A DNA stretch of 64,000 nt from Rachycentron canadum (lineage: Eukaryota > Chordata > Actinopteri > Carangiformes > Rachycentridae), in contig CM076651.1 in the NCBI GenBank assembly GCA_038496675.1, positions 18,357,783 to 18,421,782 of the forward strand, written 5' to 3'. Under the pieces are notes generated by a model that worked only from the letters and a program-made list of their open reading frames with translations, did not search any database and was not told the origin of the DNA. The position numbers and the translations under genes were made by a program. Of the stretch, positions 48,101 through 59,447 are shown in pieces. Each line of letters starts with the position of its first letter. Positions within the stretch are counted from its first letter, which is position 1.

Positions 48101-51100
48101 AATTTCTCCATAGTCTCTCCGGATCTGAAACAGACAGACAAGCACAGAGCAAAGGTCAGACTGGGGATCATTTAATTAATCTGACAATTCAGTTTATAGT
48201 AATTGAAAGCCTGAGGAGCTAAATGATAAGAGGAGGGACAGAGATAAATGGAGGAGAGGTTCCAGTTGTTGTGAGAGAAAATCTGGGTTACAAAAGATGG
48301 TTAAACAGGACATTATACAATAAAGATTTAGGGATTAGAATCAGTAATCTTGCTTTTGTCTTACTCTCCTATAGGGTCCATTGATTTTCTAACTTTGGGA
48401 GGTATTACATTATTTGCTATCAACTATGCTATGTATGTACAAACATTGAACTATACATTTAATCTATAAACTGTAAGCATGATTATTAAATAAAGGGAGT
48501 ATTTTCGTTTTTTGCCATGTTCATACATTTTTTAGCGTTTTGACTCCCACAGTATCCAGGAAGTTGACAGGGCTGAGGTCAAGGATGATGACTCGTGGAA
48601 GTGAGGGGTCAAGCTCCATATGCATCTCAATGACAGCAATGTCATCCTGCTCCACCCTGTCTGGTTCCTTATTTTGGAAAGGAAGAGGCATGAAATGAGA
48701 GGCAACATTATGGGCTTCACAGAACAAAATGTGATTCAATGTGTTCCCAGGTGTGGGAGCTCAAAACATTTGTATAAAAAGGAAGATTTCAAACAAGAGC
48801 CCCAGGTGCTCATTAAATTATAAAAAGACCTTCTAATGTAAAATAAATAAAAACATGCTTTTGAATCCATTAACCATCATGCATCTGGTCTTCCTTACCA
48901 TATCATTTCCATTCTTGTTGGCAGCCTTCTTGGCTTCCTTGGCATTTTTCTTCTCATACCTCTTCTGTTTGGACTCTAGTTTTTTCTTCACAGAAAGGAT
49001 CTTGGTAATGTCTATACCAGACTAAAAGAAACAGCAAAAGCCACAGCAATCACAAAAGGCAACAGTGAAGCACAGAGCCAAATCTTAATGTTTCCCCAGA
49101 CTGATTGCAACTAACTTTCAGGATAGTTACGACGAGCACTGTCATGTGTTTATGTCAACTTTTAAGAAAATGTATGTTAGAAAAATGGGGAAACAACATT
49201 AAAATGAAATTTTAAAAAATAATTTATTTACATTTACATTACATTTATAATGTTTATTAAGATTGAAAAATCATTACAGTTTGCAGCGTTGGCCATTAAA
49301 ACCTATACATTTGAAGCTATTATTAGTCATTAGACTGTGAGCTGAGGCTCAGCACACAAAGGATTATCAGTTCAGTCACTCCAGTCAGCCCAGCTAATGT
49401 TTCTGATCACAAAAATAAGCATAAACCAACATAGCTGGTGTGGCAGGTAAGAGCCTCAGCAAGTAATGTCATGCACAGTCACCAGGCGTTTGGGGAAGTA
49501 AACATTAGATATTTCAAATGAAATGAACTATGTGGGTGTGTTTTCCTGCCTTATGCAACTAAAAAACCCCACTTGTTTATCTTATTTTTTCCTAAATTTT
49601 AATATAATGTTTAATATCATATCTAATTCAGACAGTGAAGGAGGACTGTGGATTTTATCCTCTTTATCTTCTATTAGGATCTTTTTAATCATAGCAAGAA
49701 AAGACTTCCAATATACACATGGGCACCTAACTACTGTTTTAGGACAAATCAGAATTTTTTTTAATCTAGCTTTCATGACAAGAAGAAACCTAACACAGTT
49801 GCTGCCAAATAGGGAATATGATATATTGCTAAATGTAACTGACTAAACTCTTATTGAAGAATTGGAAATGAAGCAAAGGATAATTTAAACATCCCATATA
49901 TACTGAAATGATTTTCACATAAACTAGTTATCATAGCAAGTGTTAAAACACCATTTATAATGAGAAAAGACTAACGAGCAACCAGGAAATGGAAATGTCC
50001 AGAAAGTTTGTAATGGTCCAAAGTCTTCAACAGCCAATCTGATTTTTATTGTTTGTTTTTCTGATTCTTGCTCCATGAATTAAATGTCTGCCTGGCAATT
50101 GCAAAGTGAATGAGAATTTGATTAAAGCCATCCAACCCTGACTTCTTCTCTAAAACAGAATTGATGGCAATTAGCATGCCAAAGGCAATGCTTACGAGTT
50201 TGCAGGACATTTTAACTCATCAAGACGATACATGATAGGAAAGAGCATTCTCGAAAAAGCAATTGATGAAAAAAAAAAACCTCTCCGCTGCATGACATCA
50301 CTAGATGCAATCACGGCACTTAGCATCTTCTGCCACAAGTGCAACCCATCAGCTTAGGTGCAGGCAGAGAAAACAAGCATTAAGTGTTTCCCATGCACCT
50401 TTCACTATTCGACACTTATCCCCCAGATCCAAGAATTAGCAGAATTTATCTAGTGACAGTTTCTCACTTAGTAAACAAACCTGCAGCCGCTGCCAGCTCT
50501 ATGAAAGCTTATTTGTGCATCAAATATTAGAAAAAAAAAAAAAAAAAAAGCGACCCTGTGCCTTTGACATGCTGACATTTTAATGAATGAGATGTTCTAT
50601 TATCTCCCTCCTTTATTCAATCTCTACTCCCCCCCTCCCATCTTTTGTCATCTTTTCTCCATCTTCCCTCAATCTGTCTTCTCATTTAGCCCAAAGAGAC
50701 TTGACAGAAGAGGGGGAGGAAGAAAGGGGGAGGAGGGTGTTTAAACAAAAGTTGAAAGGAGGAGAGAAAATGGTGCGGTGACATTTGAACAATATCTGTC
50801 ACAGTTGTAATGTGCGAATTGTTGAAAAGTCAGGTCAGTTATTAGTGTGTCAGAAATAATGTTTGTAAGAGAGAAATTAATTGCACAGAAACTGTGAAAA
50901 GAGGGATTGTTTCTTTTTGTGTTTCTGTGTGTGTGTAGCTGTGTATAGATTGTATTTTCATATAAAGCTTGTCATGTCATACTCAAAAAGACTTGAAGCT
51001 GCGATCGCTTCCATGTGTTTCTACTAAGTACTGCAACAATTGGTCTGAATACTTGTGTCTATATGATATTTCAGTTTCTCCTTTGAGTGTAGATTAATAA

Positions 51101-51150
51101 GGCAAAATGTTTCCCTATTCTTTTTTTTTTTTTTTGCTTTGTCATACATG

Positions 51151-51208
<58 letters not shown>

Positions 51209-51219
51209 TGTGTGTTTGT

Positions 51220-51259
<40 letters not shown>

Positions 51260-54200
51260 GTGGTCCTCACCTTCTCCCCCAGGGCATCTTGATACATTTC
51301 GGCATTGGCAAAGTAGAGGGTGGCAGAGGAACGGAAGATCAAAATACCTGGCACCTGCCTAACCTAAAATAAATCAGTCAGTTAAGAAGTTAATCAGTTA
51401 AATGGGAAAATGAATCACCACATTTCCCATACCAACAGATGTTCATGCAGCAACACAGCATGTCAAATCAGCTGAGAGGAAAGTAGCACTGGAGCAAACA
51501 TAATGCTGTTCACTTATGGTTGAAGACAGTAACTGAAAGGGGGAAAACTATTCATTCAGTGTTCAAGATATCAAGATACTGTGGTGAGAGCCATACTCTA
51601 GCTCCGTGAGGATGTTGGTGCTGAATGTTAATATCATTATACTAACATGCTCAAAACACTTCAGAACGATTTAGTTAGTCAGTGTACTTAACAATTTAAA
51701 ATTGGCCCAGAGGATGTCACTACATGGGAAGTTATGGTACTACTAAATTTATGGTGATTAATTCACAGGGGGAAATGAATGTCAGTACCAATTCCATTTG
51801 TGCCAATCTATCATACAGATAGTGAGTTAAAACCACAAATGTCAACCAAGAGCACAGAAATCATGAAAACACAAAATGAATATGAAATGAAATGAAATGT
51901 TAATATAAGCGAAAACACTCACAGGCACCATAAAACCTGGCTGTACATCCTTAGTTCTGACTTAATGTATAAACATCTTGTTGACAGAGTTGGTTTGTCC
52001 AACTGTCCTGCCTTTCATGCGTTATCCCAGGCAAACAATACAGTGACTGTTAAATTGGGGAACTATAAAAGTGAAATGCTGTTAGGTACAAACAAATAGT
52101 TACACAATAATTGCACAGTGCAGAAGTTTCCATTTCTGACAGGGCTTTTTGACAGAGAGGAAACCTGACCAAGTAGCTGTGCTTCCAAAAAGAAAATATT
52201 GAAAACTACAAATAAAAATTTAGGAAAAAACAGAAAATAATAAGTCGAATCGTAAAGCAGGACTCAAACACCAGTCTCCATTAGATCCTCTGTTTGAAAG
52301 CCTTTCTGCAGTAGACAGAAGCATGTGAGGCAAGTTTTTCCCATGTGCACTCTAATTTACCAATATTGTTTATTAAATTAAGAGTGGGGAGAAATGAACT
52401 CTCTCTGTATTGTATTGTATGTACTGTATTGTCATTGTGTTCCTAAATTCCTTATTTAAATGCATTAATATATCCCTGGCTTTCCCTACCATGGACAGGT
52501 GCAACATTTAAAAAAAAGACACTTCCTTTTAAAAACCCAGATCTGCTCACCAATACTTACACTGGGCAGGGAGGTCTTACAGTCATGTGAAATAATATAC
52601 AGAAGACAACTTATTTTACTTGTATGACTTCAGACTTTTGTTAAAAATATGTTGAAGTCCTGCACAGCTATGATTATTTGTTCTGTAAAAATGCGTGGGA
52701 ACTTTCCCCTGACTTTAGTAGGATTTAGACTCCACAATGGGACTAACTGATGCCAAGGTTTTCAATACACATGGGATTTAAAAAATATTAGGATAAGGAT
52801 AAGCATTGCTTGGGAGGCAAAGTACAGTGTGATCTGAGTAGATACAGAGTGGAACATAACTCCCATTAACAAGTTTAAATTGGACTTGGGCTTTAATGTC
52901 AGGGACAAAAGGGAATGAAGTCTGGAGTGTGGAAATTGTGGCCATGTCTGGAACAATGTATGTCGTCGTTCCTGCTTTGAGATAATTTAAATATATAGTC
53001 GTACCTGATTGTAGTCCTCCAGTGGCCTGTAGATGTCAGTGCCTGGGACCTGCCCTAACATGGAATATTTAGGTCTGGAAAACAACCAAAACAAAGGGCT
53101 ATGATTTGTAATATTTTGTGCTTAGGTGTGGTCTGAAAGTGGAGGGATTCAGGTAATTGTCGAGTGTGGCGATTAATAGCAAGCCCGTGGCAATGAATTC
53201 CTACAGCTGTGTCCTGAAGATGACGGTGAGCATTGAGAAAGCAATGGCTGCAGCGAGTCCCAGGTCCGGGTTCAGCAGCAAAGTGAGGATGAAGGTGGCC
53301 AACCAAATAACCTGAAGAAAAACAGGGGGAATAGGCAGTAAATGATGAATGATGAATGAATGAAATGAATTTTTTGGTGATGGCACAATCAGATCAAACT
53401 ATATTTGCCACAATGACTAAGAATAATTTCAGAATACCAATGGATTATATATATATATAGGTACAGGTCAGAACAGAACCTCTTTTTTGTGAGATTTGGG
53501 AATATTCACTTTTTAAGATGCTTGACTAGACTTGTAGTCTCTGTAGCAAGCCAAAAAGTGCACCTAATATTGGATCATGTATCTACCCTGTATCTTGTGG
53601 CTTTGGACGCTTACTTTATGAAGTTGTATTCAACGTTGAAATTCCAGACTTTTCCACTTGTAAGTGCACTCACCATGTCTATTTTGTTGCTTCTCCACAG
53701 AGCAGGGATGTCCATGAATTGCTTCATCATGCCGTGGAGGTTGACAAAGATGATGGCAGCCAGCACTGCCTACAAAGTCAAATATAAAACCATTCATATG
53801 GAGTGGCCCACATTTGATTCCTGAAACATAATGGCAAGTTTGTTTGTCTGAGATAAACCTTTTGTGTGGTTTTATTTGTTCTAGTAAGATACCCTACTAT
53901 AATACACAGGTAAGAGTATTAAGAACCAATCCACAGTGCGTTGAAATCATAAGCTTCTTAACGTAATCCCACTTAATAGCCGATAACATTTTATTTTTTT
54001 AGCTTTGTATTAATCCATTGCATTTGGTGCTTTTTATTTGTTTTTAAAAGTGGCCAATATCTTAGTTTGAAGCTGAAGAAATATCTGTTGCTACAACACA
54101 ACTTCAGCTGTTGTCTATTTTTCACTTTGGCAGTGTTTAGGTGGGCTTCTAATTTTGAAATCATATTCACACTTAGACTTGGACACATGTGCGTGCTTAT

Positions 54201-57200
54201 GCTTGTTCACAACCAAATGTCACAACCAATACACAGACACACACACACAGTACCTTGGGCAGTTGTTCAAAGAGAGTCCCGATCCAAAGCACGATGAAAA
54301 GGATAACTATTGCTGATAGAGCCCCAGCAACCTGCAGAGAGAGATGATAGAGGCATGATGAATAGAAATCAGGGGAGAGATCAGAGGAAGAGAGTTAAAG
54401 AAAAACTACAAAAAAGATTAATGACGTAGTGCTTATCATGAATTGGTACATGATTGTAAGAGGAGTCAAAGCAGTCAGTCAGCTAGTCTCTCCTCTCCTC
54501 TCCTCTCCTCTCATCTCCAATGGGCCATAGCTGATTAATGGTGTTGTCAGACTAAATGTGTTTGTGTAGGTGGAGTTCGACAATGTGAGTGAAAATCGAT
54601 TCGCTAAGTGTTTTTTAATGATGCCACTTATCAGAGTAACATTAATTATATTCACTCAGTTTAACCTTTAAGATCGTCCAGGTTTGGAGCTACAGGCAGA
54701 GTGAAGTGAGAATACTGATGTAAAAAAATTATCTCATGAAACATCCTCATCACCTTTGAAAACTACCAAGCATGAAAAATAATAAGTACTTTTCTCAATG
54801 GTGCTAAAATGTTTTTCAGTTGTGTGGAGAAGCAACAAAAACATGCAAACTAAGTGAGAGTGTCCATGGTTTAGGAATTTAATGTTAAAATTGGTACATA
54901 ATATAAAACTAAATAAGGCATTTTATGGTCTAGTTTATTTGTGATGTGTTTTTAATATATTTTAATATATCTTTTTGTTTTTTTACTTTGTTACTTCTGT
55001 GTTGATTTACATAACATACTTGTGGGAACATTCTGTCCCCCAGTTTTCAACATGTGATCCTGATTTAAAGGGCAGTGGTATTTTTTTTATTAGTATTATT
55101 TTGGGGAACTGACCCTTTAGAGGTCAAATAATCCTTTTTTTCCGAATGAATTAGTCTTAGAAAGCCAACCTACCATGCTCTCAGTTATATAAAAATACAC
55201 CCTGTACCTTCACCTAAACCTGGCCCCACAGGAAGTTGAGAGCACACTTCTAAAATCTTGCTTAAAGGCACCCTGCTACCAACCTGAGTCTTCCCTCCTG
55301 TGCTCTCCTGAACCATGGTGCGAGACATAGAGCAGCTGATGGCAAAACACTGGAAAATTCCCCCAATGGAGTTACTCAGACCCAGGGCGATTAGTTCCTG
55401 AACCATGTAAAAACACACTATAAATGTACAGTACAGCACAGTACACTAATATTAAAACATCACGTCATTCATGTATCCATCATTCACCTCCCTACCTGGT
55501 TGCTGTCCACCTTGTATCCATATTTTAGGGCGAAGATTCGTCCCAGTGAGATGGCAATGCCATAGCCAACCACAGACAGAGCGAAGGCATCCCCTATCAC
55601 CTGACCAAACAGAGAGGCATCTGGGAGAACAGGTGGCTGGAGACTGGCAGACAGAACATGAGTAGAATACATTTAACATTATGAATTCATCATGTTTCAT
55701 ATGTGGAAACATACATTCCTGAATATTTGCTGTGGGTTGTGTTATGTTGTGTTATGTTTCTCACCCTGAGGGAATAATGCCCACAACATCCACTCCATAT
55801 TTCTCCTTCAAATTAACTTGCCAGGACAGAACTGTGGCAAAAACAACCTGGTGAAGCAAATAATAAGAAACTATTATCTATAATATACAGAGATATATCA
55901 GTGGGTGTGTGTATGTTGTAAGAAACTGTACATATCTGTGTTCCTGTATACTCACAGCAAGCAGCTCCACAGGTATAGGAACAGGTAGTTTTTTACTCAA
56001 GCAAGCATTGAGCTCCTTAGAGAGTATGAGGCCAATTATGGCAACAATACTGACCACAAGAGTACCAATGTTTGTCTGTGGGATGAGATAACACACTTCC
56101 AGCACAGTCTGGAAAGAGAGAAAAGATTGTTGGTTAAATACGTGTGGAGGAGGCATGGGAGAAAAATATTTGAAAAATTAAACCAGATTTCTACATAAAA
56201 ATACAGCTCATTTTAGATTCTTGTCCATTACTGAGAAGACCGCCTGCTCCACTGGATATAATTAGAAGGAAGAGGCAATTTCTCTAAACCATGGCATCAT
56301 TTGTGTTGTGGCTTTTATGTTGTAAAGACAATATATATGCATATAAGAGTATCAACAAGGGTGACTGATGAGGGGGGCTGGAGGACATGTTCAATAAAAG
56401 CAACATGAGAGAATATTCCAGTATTCCAGTATAAGAATATTCAGAAAAATCAAAATCAGAGCGTATGATTGGCATTTTTCACCTTTTTTTTTTTTTTTTT
56501 TGCAAAATCAAATGAAATCAAATAAAAGCAACACATTAATGACAATTAATGTGGCTCCTTCTTACATATATCAATGAAAGAGGACCGCTGTGCCTCTTTG
56601 GGGTGATGCCAAAGGTATATTTGAGCTGGGACACAATGACGTGGATGGCGGCTCCTGTGGTGTAACCTCGGACCAGAGGCTCAGACAGGTAGGTCACCAC
56701 AAAACCAAACTGGACCAGACCGAGCAGAATCTACATACATAACACAGATTAAGAAACATGGAGAGTACACTTATAGCTGCAAACTGTGTTGTGTGTTTCA
56801 ATGACCAGAAAACCAATTCATATTTGACGCTGAAGTGTCTACTGATTCACATCAGAACTATGTAATAAAAAGTTACATGCTATTTTATCTTGTAGTCTGT
56901 ATACACACAGGCTTTTAAAGTGATCAATAACTTCTTGAAACAGATCCTACACATGTTAAAAGTGTTTGTTGACATGTAATGGCAGGTTTCAGAGTCCTTC
57001 AAGTCTTTGTACAAGCATCCAGTAAAATATTTACCTGGAATAATCCAGATAAGAAGGTGACGGCTGCTGCCACTCTGACCCTTTCTGCATTCTGGGAGAT
57101 GGTGTCCACTATACTGGAGTTGGTCACATTGTCCCATACCATAAAGTTTGAGTCTGGGGCTAATCGATCTGTCACCCCGCCTATCATCACACTCATCACT

Positions 57201-59447
57201 GCATATGTTCCTGGAGAAGGGAGACAGAGATGTGAACACACAGGAGATCAGAGATGAGTTTTCTTGTGTGTTTCAACTCTTGCTTCTTAACGTTAATGTT
57301 GATTCCAAATGAAAGAGACTAATCTAAGAGACTGATCAGGTTTTCAGGTGCTTTATAATAAGCACATCAACAGATGTGATCTTAAGAAGAGAACTTCCTA
57401 AACTACAATGTGCTTAAAGCCAAAACCTTGATTAGAGAGGTAAAATATGATTGTTTTGCCTGTTATTAAGCCTGCTCTGTCACTTTCTTTTCCTTGATGC
57501 CTGTTGGTAGATTAATACTCATTTGTCAAATTGACCCATTGTGCAAATGCAGCACGTAATCAAACACAAACCAATTGAGATGTGCTTTGATGTGCCGAAG
57601 ATGAAGTAGATGAGGACGGGGTAGAAGGATGAGTAAAGGCCAAAGACTGGAGGAACAGATGCCAGCAAGGCATAGGCCATACCTGCAAGGATAACACCGG
57701 ATAAATATGATTTCTTATGATATGGGAGAGAGCTATAAAACCAAAAATATTGCTTAATTGGATAATGTATTGGTGTTACACCAGAGCAATGCATACACTG
57801 CTATTTAACTAGACCAAAACAACAGCTCCTCCTTTATCTCGTTTATCACTCCACTTCTCACTGTATCTCCATCCTCACCCTGTGGCAGCTGCATGATCCC
57901 CACACTGATTCCAGAGATCAGGTCACCCAGGGCGTTGTCTCTGATGGAGTAACGAGGCAGCCATGATACAACAGGAAATCTACTCACGAGGCCACTCTTC
58001 ATCTGGGGACCAGAACACCTGAGTTGGTGTGGCAGGGTGACAGAGGGCATTTTATAGAATTAATTAATTCTGTCCAAAAACAAAGAGAGTGTGATAAGAC
58101 ATTTCAGAAGTATCAATCAATAAAAATAACTAATTAAAATCTTACCAACTATTAACCATCATTATTCAACTTGTATTAATAGAAAACACGGATTTACAAA
58201 CTTATATTAGAACATTTATACTGTATACTGAAGTATAAGAAGGATTTAACACTAATAGTGGTTAAAGTCACTAAAGGCACAAGGTATAAAGAAATCAGTC
58301 AATACAAACTTGACTAATTTATTTGTTTACTAGTTTATTTCAAAATTATAACTATAAATTTTTGAAGCCATTGGTTTATAAAATTTATTTTATAAACCAA
58401 TGGCTTCAAAAATTTATGTGTATTTATACACATAATAAATACACATGAAACAGTAATAGATAAAACTAAAAATAATTTGAAATGAAAAAAATCTTTTCAT
58501 CCAGCTCTCCCCCCTTTTTACCACAGTGACTGAAGAATTTTTTTTTTTTTTTTTTTTTTTTTTGCTAGCACCCACCTCAATCCTCTTTAAGCATTCACAG
58601 TTAGGTCATGGATTTTGCAGTTGCCATGTAATGAGGCAAATATTCATATTTCTGCTACTTGTTAAATAAATGTATATATTGACATGGTCATTGGCCAGTC
58701 GTCACTGTTGTACCCATTTTGATACACAGGATTGGACATAACTAGAAAGAAAACATAAAAAACAGTACAAGGAAGCAAATGGGGTTTCATTTCAGAACAC
58801 GTCAAGTCTATTATTGTGCTTGAGTTCGAGCTCCAGGCTACTTACTTTTCACGCACTTTTTGCCAAATACCAATATATTTAATAAGTGATCTTATATACC
58901 AACTGTTGTTTTTACTCAAGATCAACAAAATATTGAAGTTTGAGTATATTGTGTATTTGCCACCACACTTCAGTGCATTTCTGAGCCCAAATCCTTGTGT
59001 AATTATTAAGCAACTCACTAAACTGTGTTGTTAACATTTGGAAAAACATGATGGTGTACTTTTGGTTATGGATGCAGTCTTATCACATTTGATCACATTT
59101 CAAAAAATACTTTTATATTCTTCATTGTCAAGTGACTGAATGAACTCAGGTTGGGAACAGCTGACTAACAAATAAATAATGAAAAATCTATTCCGAGAGT
59201 AGCTGATTAAATTATGGATAGGATTGGGTGTAAATACTGTATGCTTTGTGTGTTGATATATATTAAAATTAAAAAATACAAGTCTGAAGAGAGAGATTAG
59301 TTGATGTAAGAAACTTTACCTCAGTGACATTTTGACCTTCTCTGACAGAGACGTTTTTGAGTCAGACTTTTCTGCCATTTCATCCACAGCTCCTTCATCC
59401 AGGATCTTCCTGTGGACACTGTAGCCCACCCTTCTCTTCTCTGCCAT
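44487..59447 (-). CDS. slc26a6: SLC26 anion exchanger, slc26a6-type, 19 coding exons
   Basis: Multipass exchanger of chloride, bicarbonate, oxalate, sulfate and formate, apical in epithelia; teleost A6 paralogues act in kidney and intestine. The 19 exons join to 2139 nt (712 aa) with GT-AG borders and closing phases. The ATG has G at -3 and +4, and an in-frame TAA lies two codons upstream. Landmarks: WLPRYSIRD (TM1 entry), the sulfate-transporter signature PPVFGLYSSFYP (about 100-111), two N-glycosylation sequons (Asn154, Asn157), anion-site SCSMSR (Ser393-Arg394, matching prestin Ser398-Arg399), and a C-terminal STAS domain from about 505 to 700 with ILDLSPVNFLDTVGVKTLKN, split by a lysine-rich insert. 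The closest match is SLC26A6 (IMQLPQG, AVMSVM, IFRSSAT, YFANAE), ahead of SLC26A3 or prestin. Human SLC26A6 is 759 aa; this N-terminus is shorter. Teleosts carry several A6 copies, and which one this is cannot be told here. Confidence 0.92.
45117..45255 (+). repeat. direct repeat, copy 2, with expanded (TG)n
   Basis: Same ends as 43755-43820, but the middle is expanded by the TG run at 45142-45207. Lies in slc26a6 intron 18. Confidence 0.75.
45142..45207. repeat. (TG)n microsatellite
   Basis: TG run inside direct-repeat copy 2, slc26a6 intron 18. Confidence 0.95.
46825..46958 (-). CDS. slc26a6: slc26a6 exon 18
   Basis: 45 codons, TGVVDNLQTGGFFSDK, CLFSTIHDAVL, ending AESQDK; the end of the STAS domain. 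The acceptor is a tandem TAGCAG, and the first AG keeps the family length. The donor is AAG|GTGATC. Confidence 0.9.
47775..47797. repeat. poly-T tract
   Basis: T23 in slc26a6 intron 17. Confidence 0.95.
48070..48124 (-). CDS. slc26a6: slc26a6 exon 17
   Basis: 18 codons + 1 nt, IRRDYGEIGIEVFLAGCQ, STAS domain. The acceptor is TGTTTCAG and the donor CAAA|GTAAGT. Confidence 0.92.
48527..48667 (-). CDS. slc26a6: slc26a6 exon 16 (STAS core)
   Basis: 47 codons, starting EPDRVEQDDIAV and ending ILDLSPVNFLDTVGVKTLKN, the diagnostic STAS beta-strand and helix. The acceptor AATAAG follows a distant pyrimidine tract and is weaker than the others. The donor is AAT|GTATGA. Confidence 0.9.
48899..49021 (-). 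CDS. slc26a6: slc26a6 exon 15 (STAS insert)
   Basis: 41 codons, SGIDITKILSVKKKLESKQ through NKNGNDM. This is the lysine-rich, probably helical intervening sequence of the STAS domain, shorter than in human SLC26A6. The acceptor is TTCTTTTAG and the donor ATG|GTAAGG. Confidence 0.9.
50531..50549. repeat. poly-A tract
   Basis: A19 in slc26a6 intron 14. Confidence 0.95.
51149..51262. repeat. (TG)n microsatellite, imperfect
   Basis: About 114 bases of TG with TTTG and CG interruptions, ending about 8 bases from the slc26a6 exon 14 donor. Confidence 0.96.
51271..51363 (-). CDS. slc26a6: slc26a6 exon 14 (STAS)
   Basis: 31 codons, VRQVPGILIFRSSATLYFAN, MYQDALGEK. The acceptor ATTTTAG before GTTAGG gives the family-matching frame. 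The donor AAG|GTGAGG lies about 8 bases from a long (CA)n run on this strand. Confidence 0.93.
51590..51850. repeat. teleost interspersed repeat, copy C (divergent)
   Basis: Shares actaacatgctcaaaac, gaatgtcagtaccaattcc and aaaccacaaatgtcaacc with the same family. In slc26a6 intron 13. Confidence 0.4.
53005..53074 (-). CDS. slc26a6: slc26a6 exon 13
   Basis: Encodes PKYSMLGQVPGTDIYRPLED, the linker into the STAS domain. The acceptor is TTTTCCAG and the donor CAG|GTACGA. Confidence 0.93.
53205..53311 (-). CDS. slc26a6: slc26a6 exon 12 (last TM)
   Basis: 35 codons + 2 nt, VIWLATFILTLLLNPDLGLA through IFRTQ. The donor is CAGCT|GTAGGA, and CT plus the first A of exon 13 gives Leu. Unspliced read-through would stop at once (CTG TAG). 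Confidence 0.93.
53674..53769 (-). CDS. slc26a6: slc26a6 exon 11
   Basis: 32 codons, AVLAAIIFVNLHGMMKQF through WRSNKIDM, matching the family AIIIVNLKGM block. The donor is ATG|GTGAGT. Confidence 0.94.
54254..54331 (-). CDS. slc26a6: slc26a6 exon 10
   Basis: 26 codons, VAGALSAIVILFIVLWIG, LFEQLPK: one TM helix and a loop. The acceptor is CTCTGCAG and the donor AAG|GTACTG. Confidence 0.93.
54487..54511. repeat. (CTCCT)n short tandem repeat
   Basis: Five-base units in slc26a6 intron 9. Confidence 0.85.
55284..55397 (-). CDS. slc26a6: slc26a6 exon 9 (anion-site loop)
   Basis: 38 codons, ELIALGLSNSIGGIFQC, SCSMSRTMVQESTGGKTQ. Ser393-Arg394 occupy the place of the prestin Ser398-Arg399 anion site. 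The donor is CAG|GTTGGT. Confidence 0.95.
55496..55643 (-). CDS. slc26a6: slc26a6 exon 8
   Basis: Encodes PDASLFGQVIGDAFALSVVG, ISLGRIFALKYGYKVDSNQ. The acceptor is CTGCCAG and the donor CAG|GTAGGG. Confidence 0.95.
55765..55847 (-). CDS. slc26a6: slc26a6 exon 7
   Basis: 27 codons + 2 nt, ending EKYGVDVVGIIPS; VDVVG.IP is the family pattern. The acceptor is CTTCACCAG and the donor CAGG|GTGAGA. Confidence 0.94.
55956..56108 (-). CDS. slc26a6: slc26a6 exon 6
   Basis: 51 codons, TVLEVCYLIPQTNIG through KKLPVPIPVELLA. The KLPVPIP motif precedes a TM segment. The acceptor is CTTTCCAG and the donor GCT|GTGAGT. Confidence 0.95.
56566..56730 (-). CDS. slc26a6: slc26a6 exon 5
   Basis: 55 codons, ILLGLVQFGFVVTYLSEPLV through KRHSGPLSLIY. 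YLSEPLVRGYTT is strongly conserved in the family. The donor is TAT|GTAAGA. Confidence 0.95.
57035..57210 (-). CDS. slc26a6: slc26a6 exon 4
   Basis: Encodes TYAVMSVMIGGVTDRLAP, an extracellular loop with two N-glycosylation sequons (DNVT, NSS), then ERVRVAAAVTFLSGLFQ. The donor is CAG|GTAAAT. Confidence 0.95.
57572..57682 (-). CDS. slc26a6: slc26a6 exon 3 (SLC26 signature)
   Basis: Encodes MAYALLASVPPVFGLYSSFY and GTSKHISI, the family signature across TM2-TM3. The acceptor is CCTTGCAG and the donor ATTG|GTTTGT. Confidence 0.95.
57879..58018 (-). CDS. slc26a6: slc26a6 exon 2
   Basis: Encodes CSGPQMKSGL, WLPRYSIRD and ISGISVGIMQLPQ, i.e. the cytosolic lead-in and TM1. The acceptor is CCAACTCAG and the donor CAGG|GTGAGG. 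Confidence 0.93.
58354..58417. repeat. 64-bp perfect palindrome with 2-nt loop
   Basis: Left arm 58354-58384 and right arm 58387-58417 are exact reverse complements over 31 bases around a TT loop. In slc26a6 intron 1. Confidence 0.95.
58538..58563. repeat. poly-T tract
   Basis: T26 in slc26a6 intron 1. Confidence 0.95.
59320..59447 (-). CDS. slc26a6: slc26a6 exon 1 (N-terminus)
   Basis: Encodes MAEKRRVGYSVHRKILDEGA through KVKMSL (42 codons + 2 nt), a charged cytosolic N-terminus. The donor is CTGAG|GTAAAG. This is the least conserved exon, but it joins in phase to CSGPQ of exon 2. Confidence 0.85.

Noticed and set aside
55471..55665. Plus-strand frame over slc26a6 exon 8
   Set aside because: Antisense shadow of a conserved exon.
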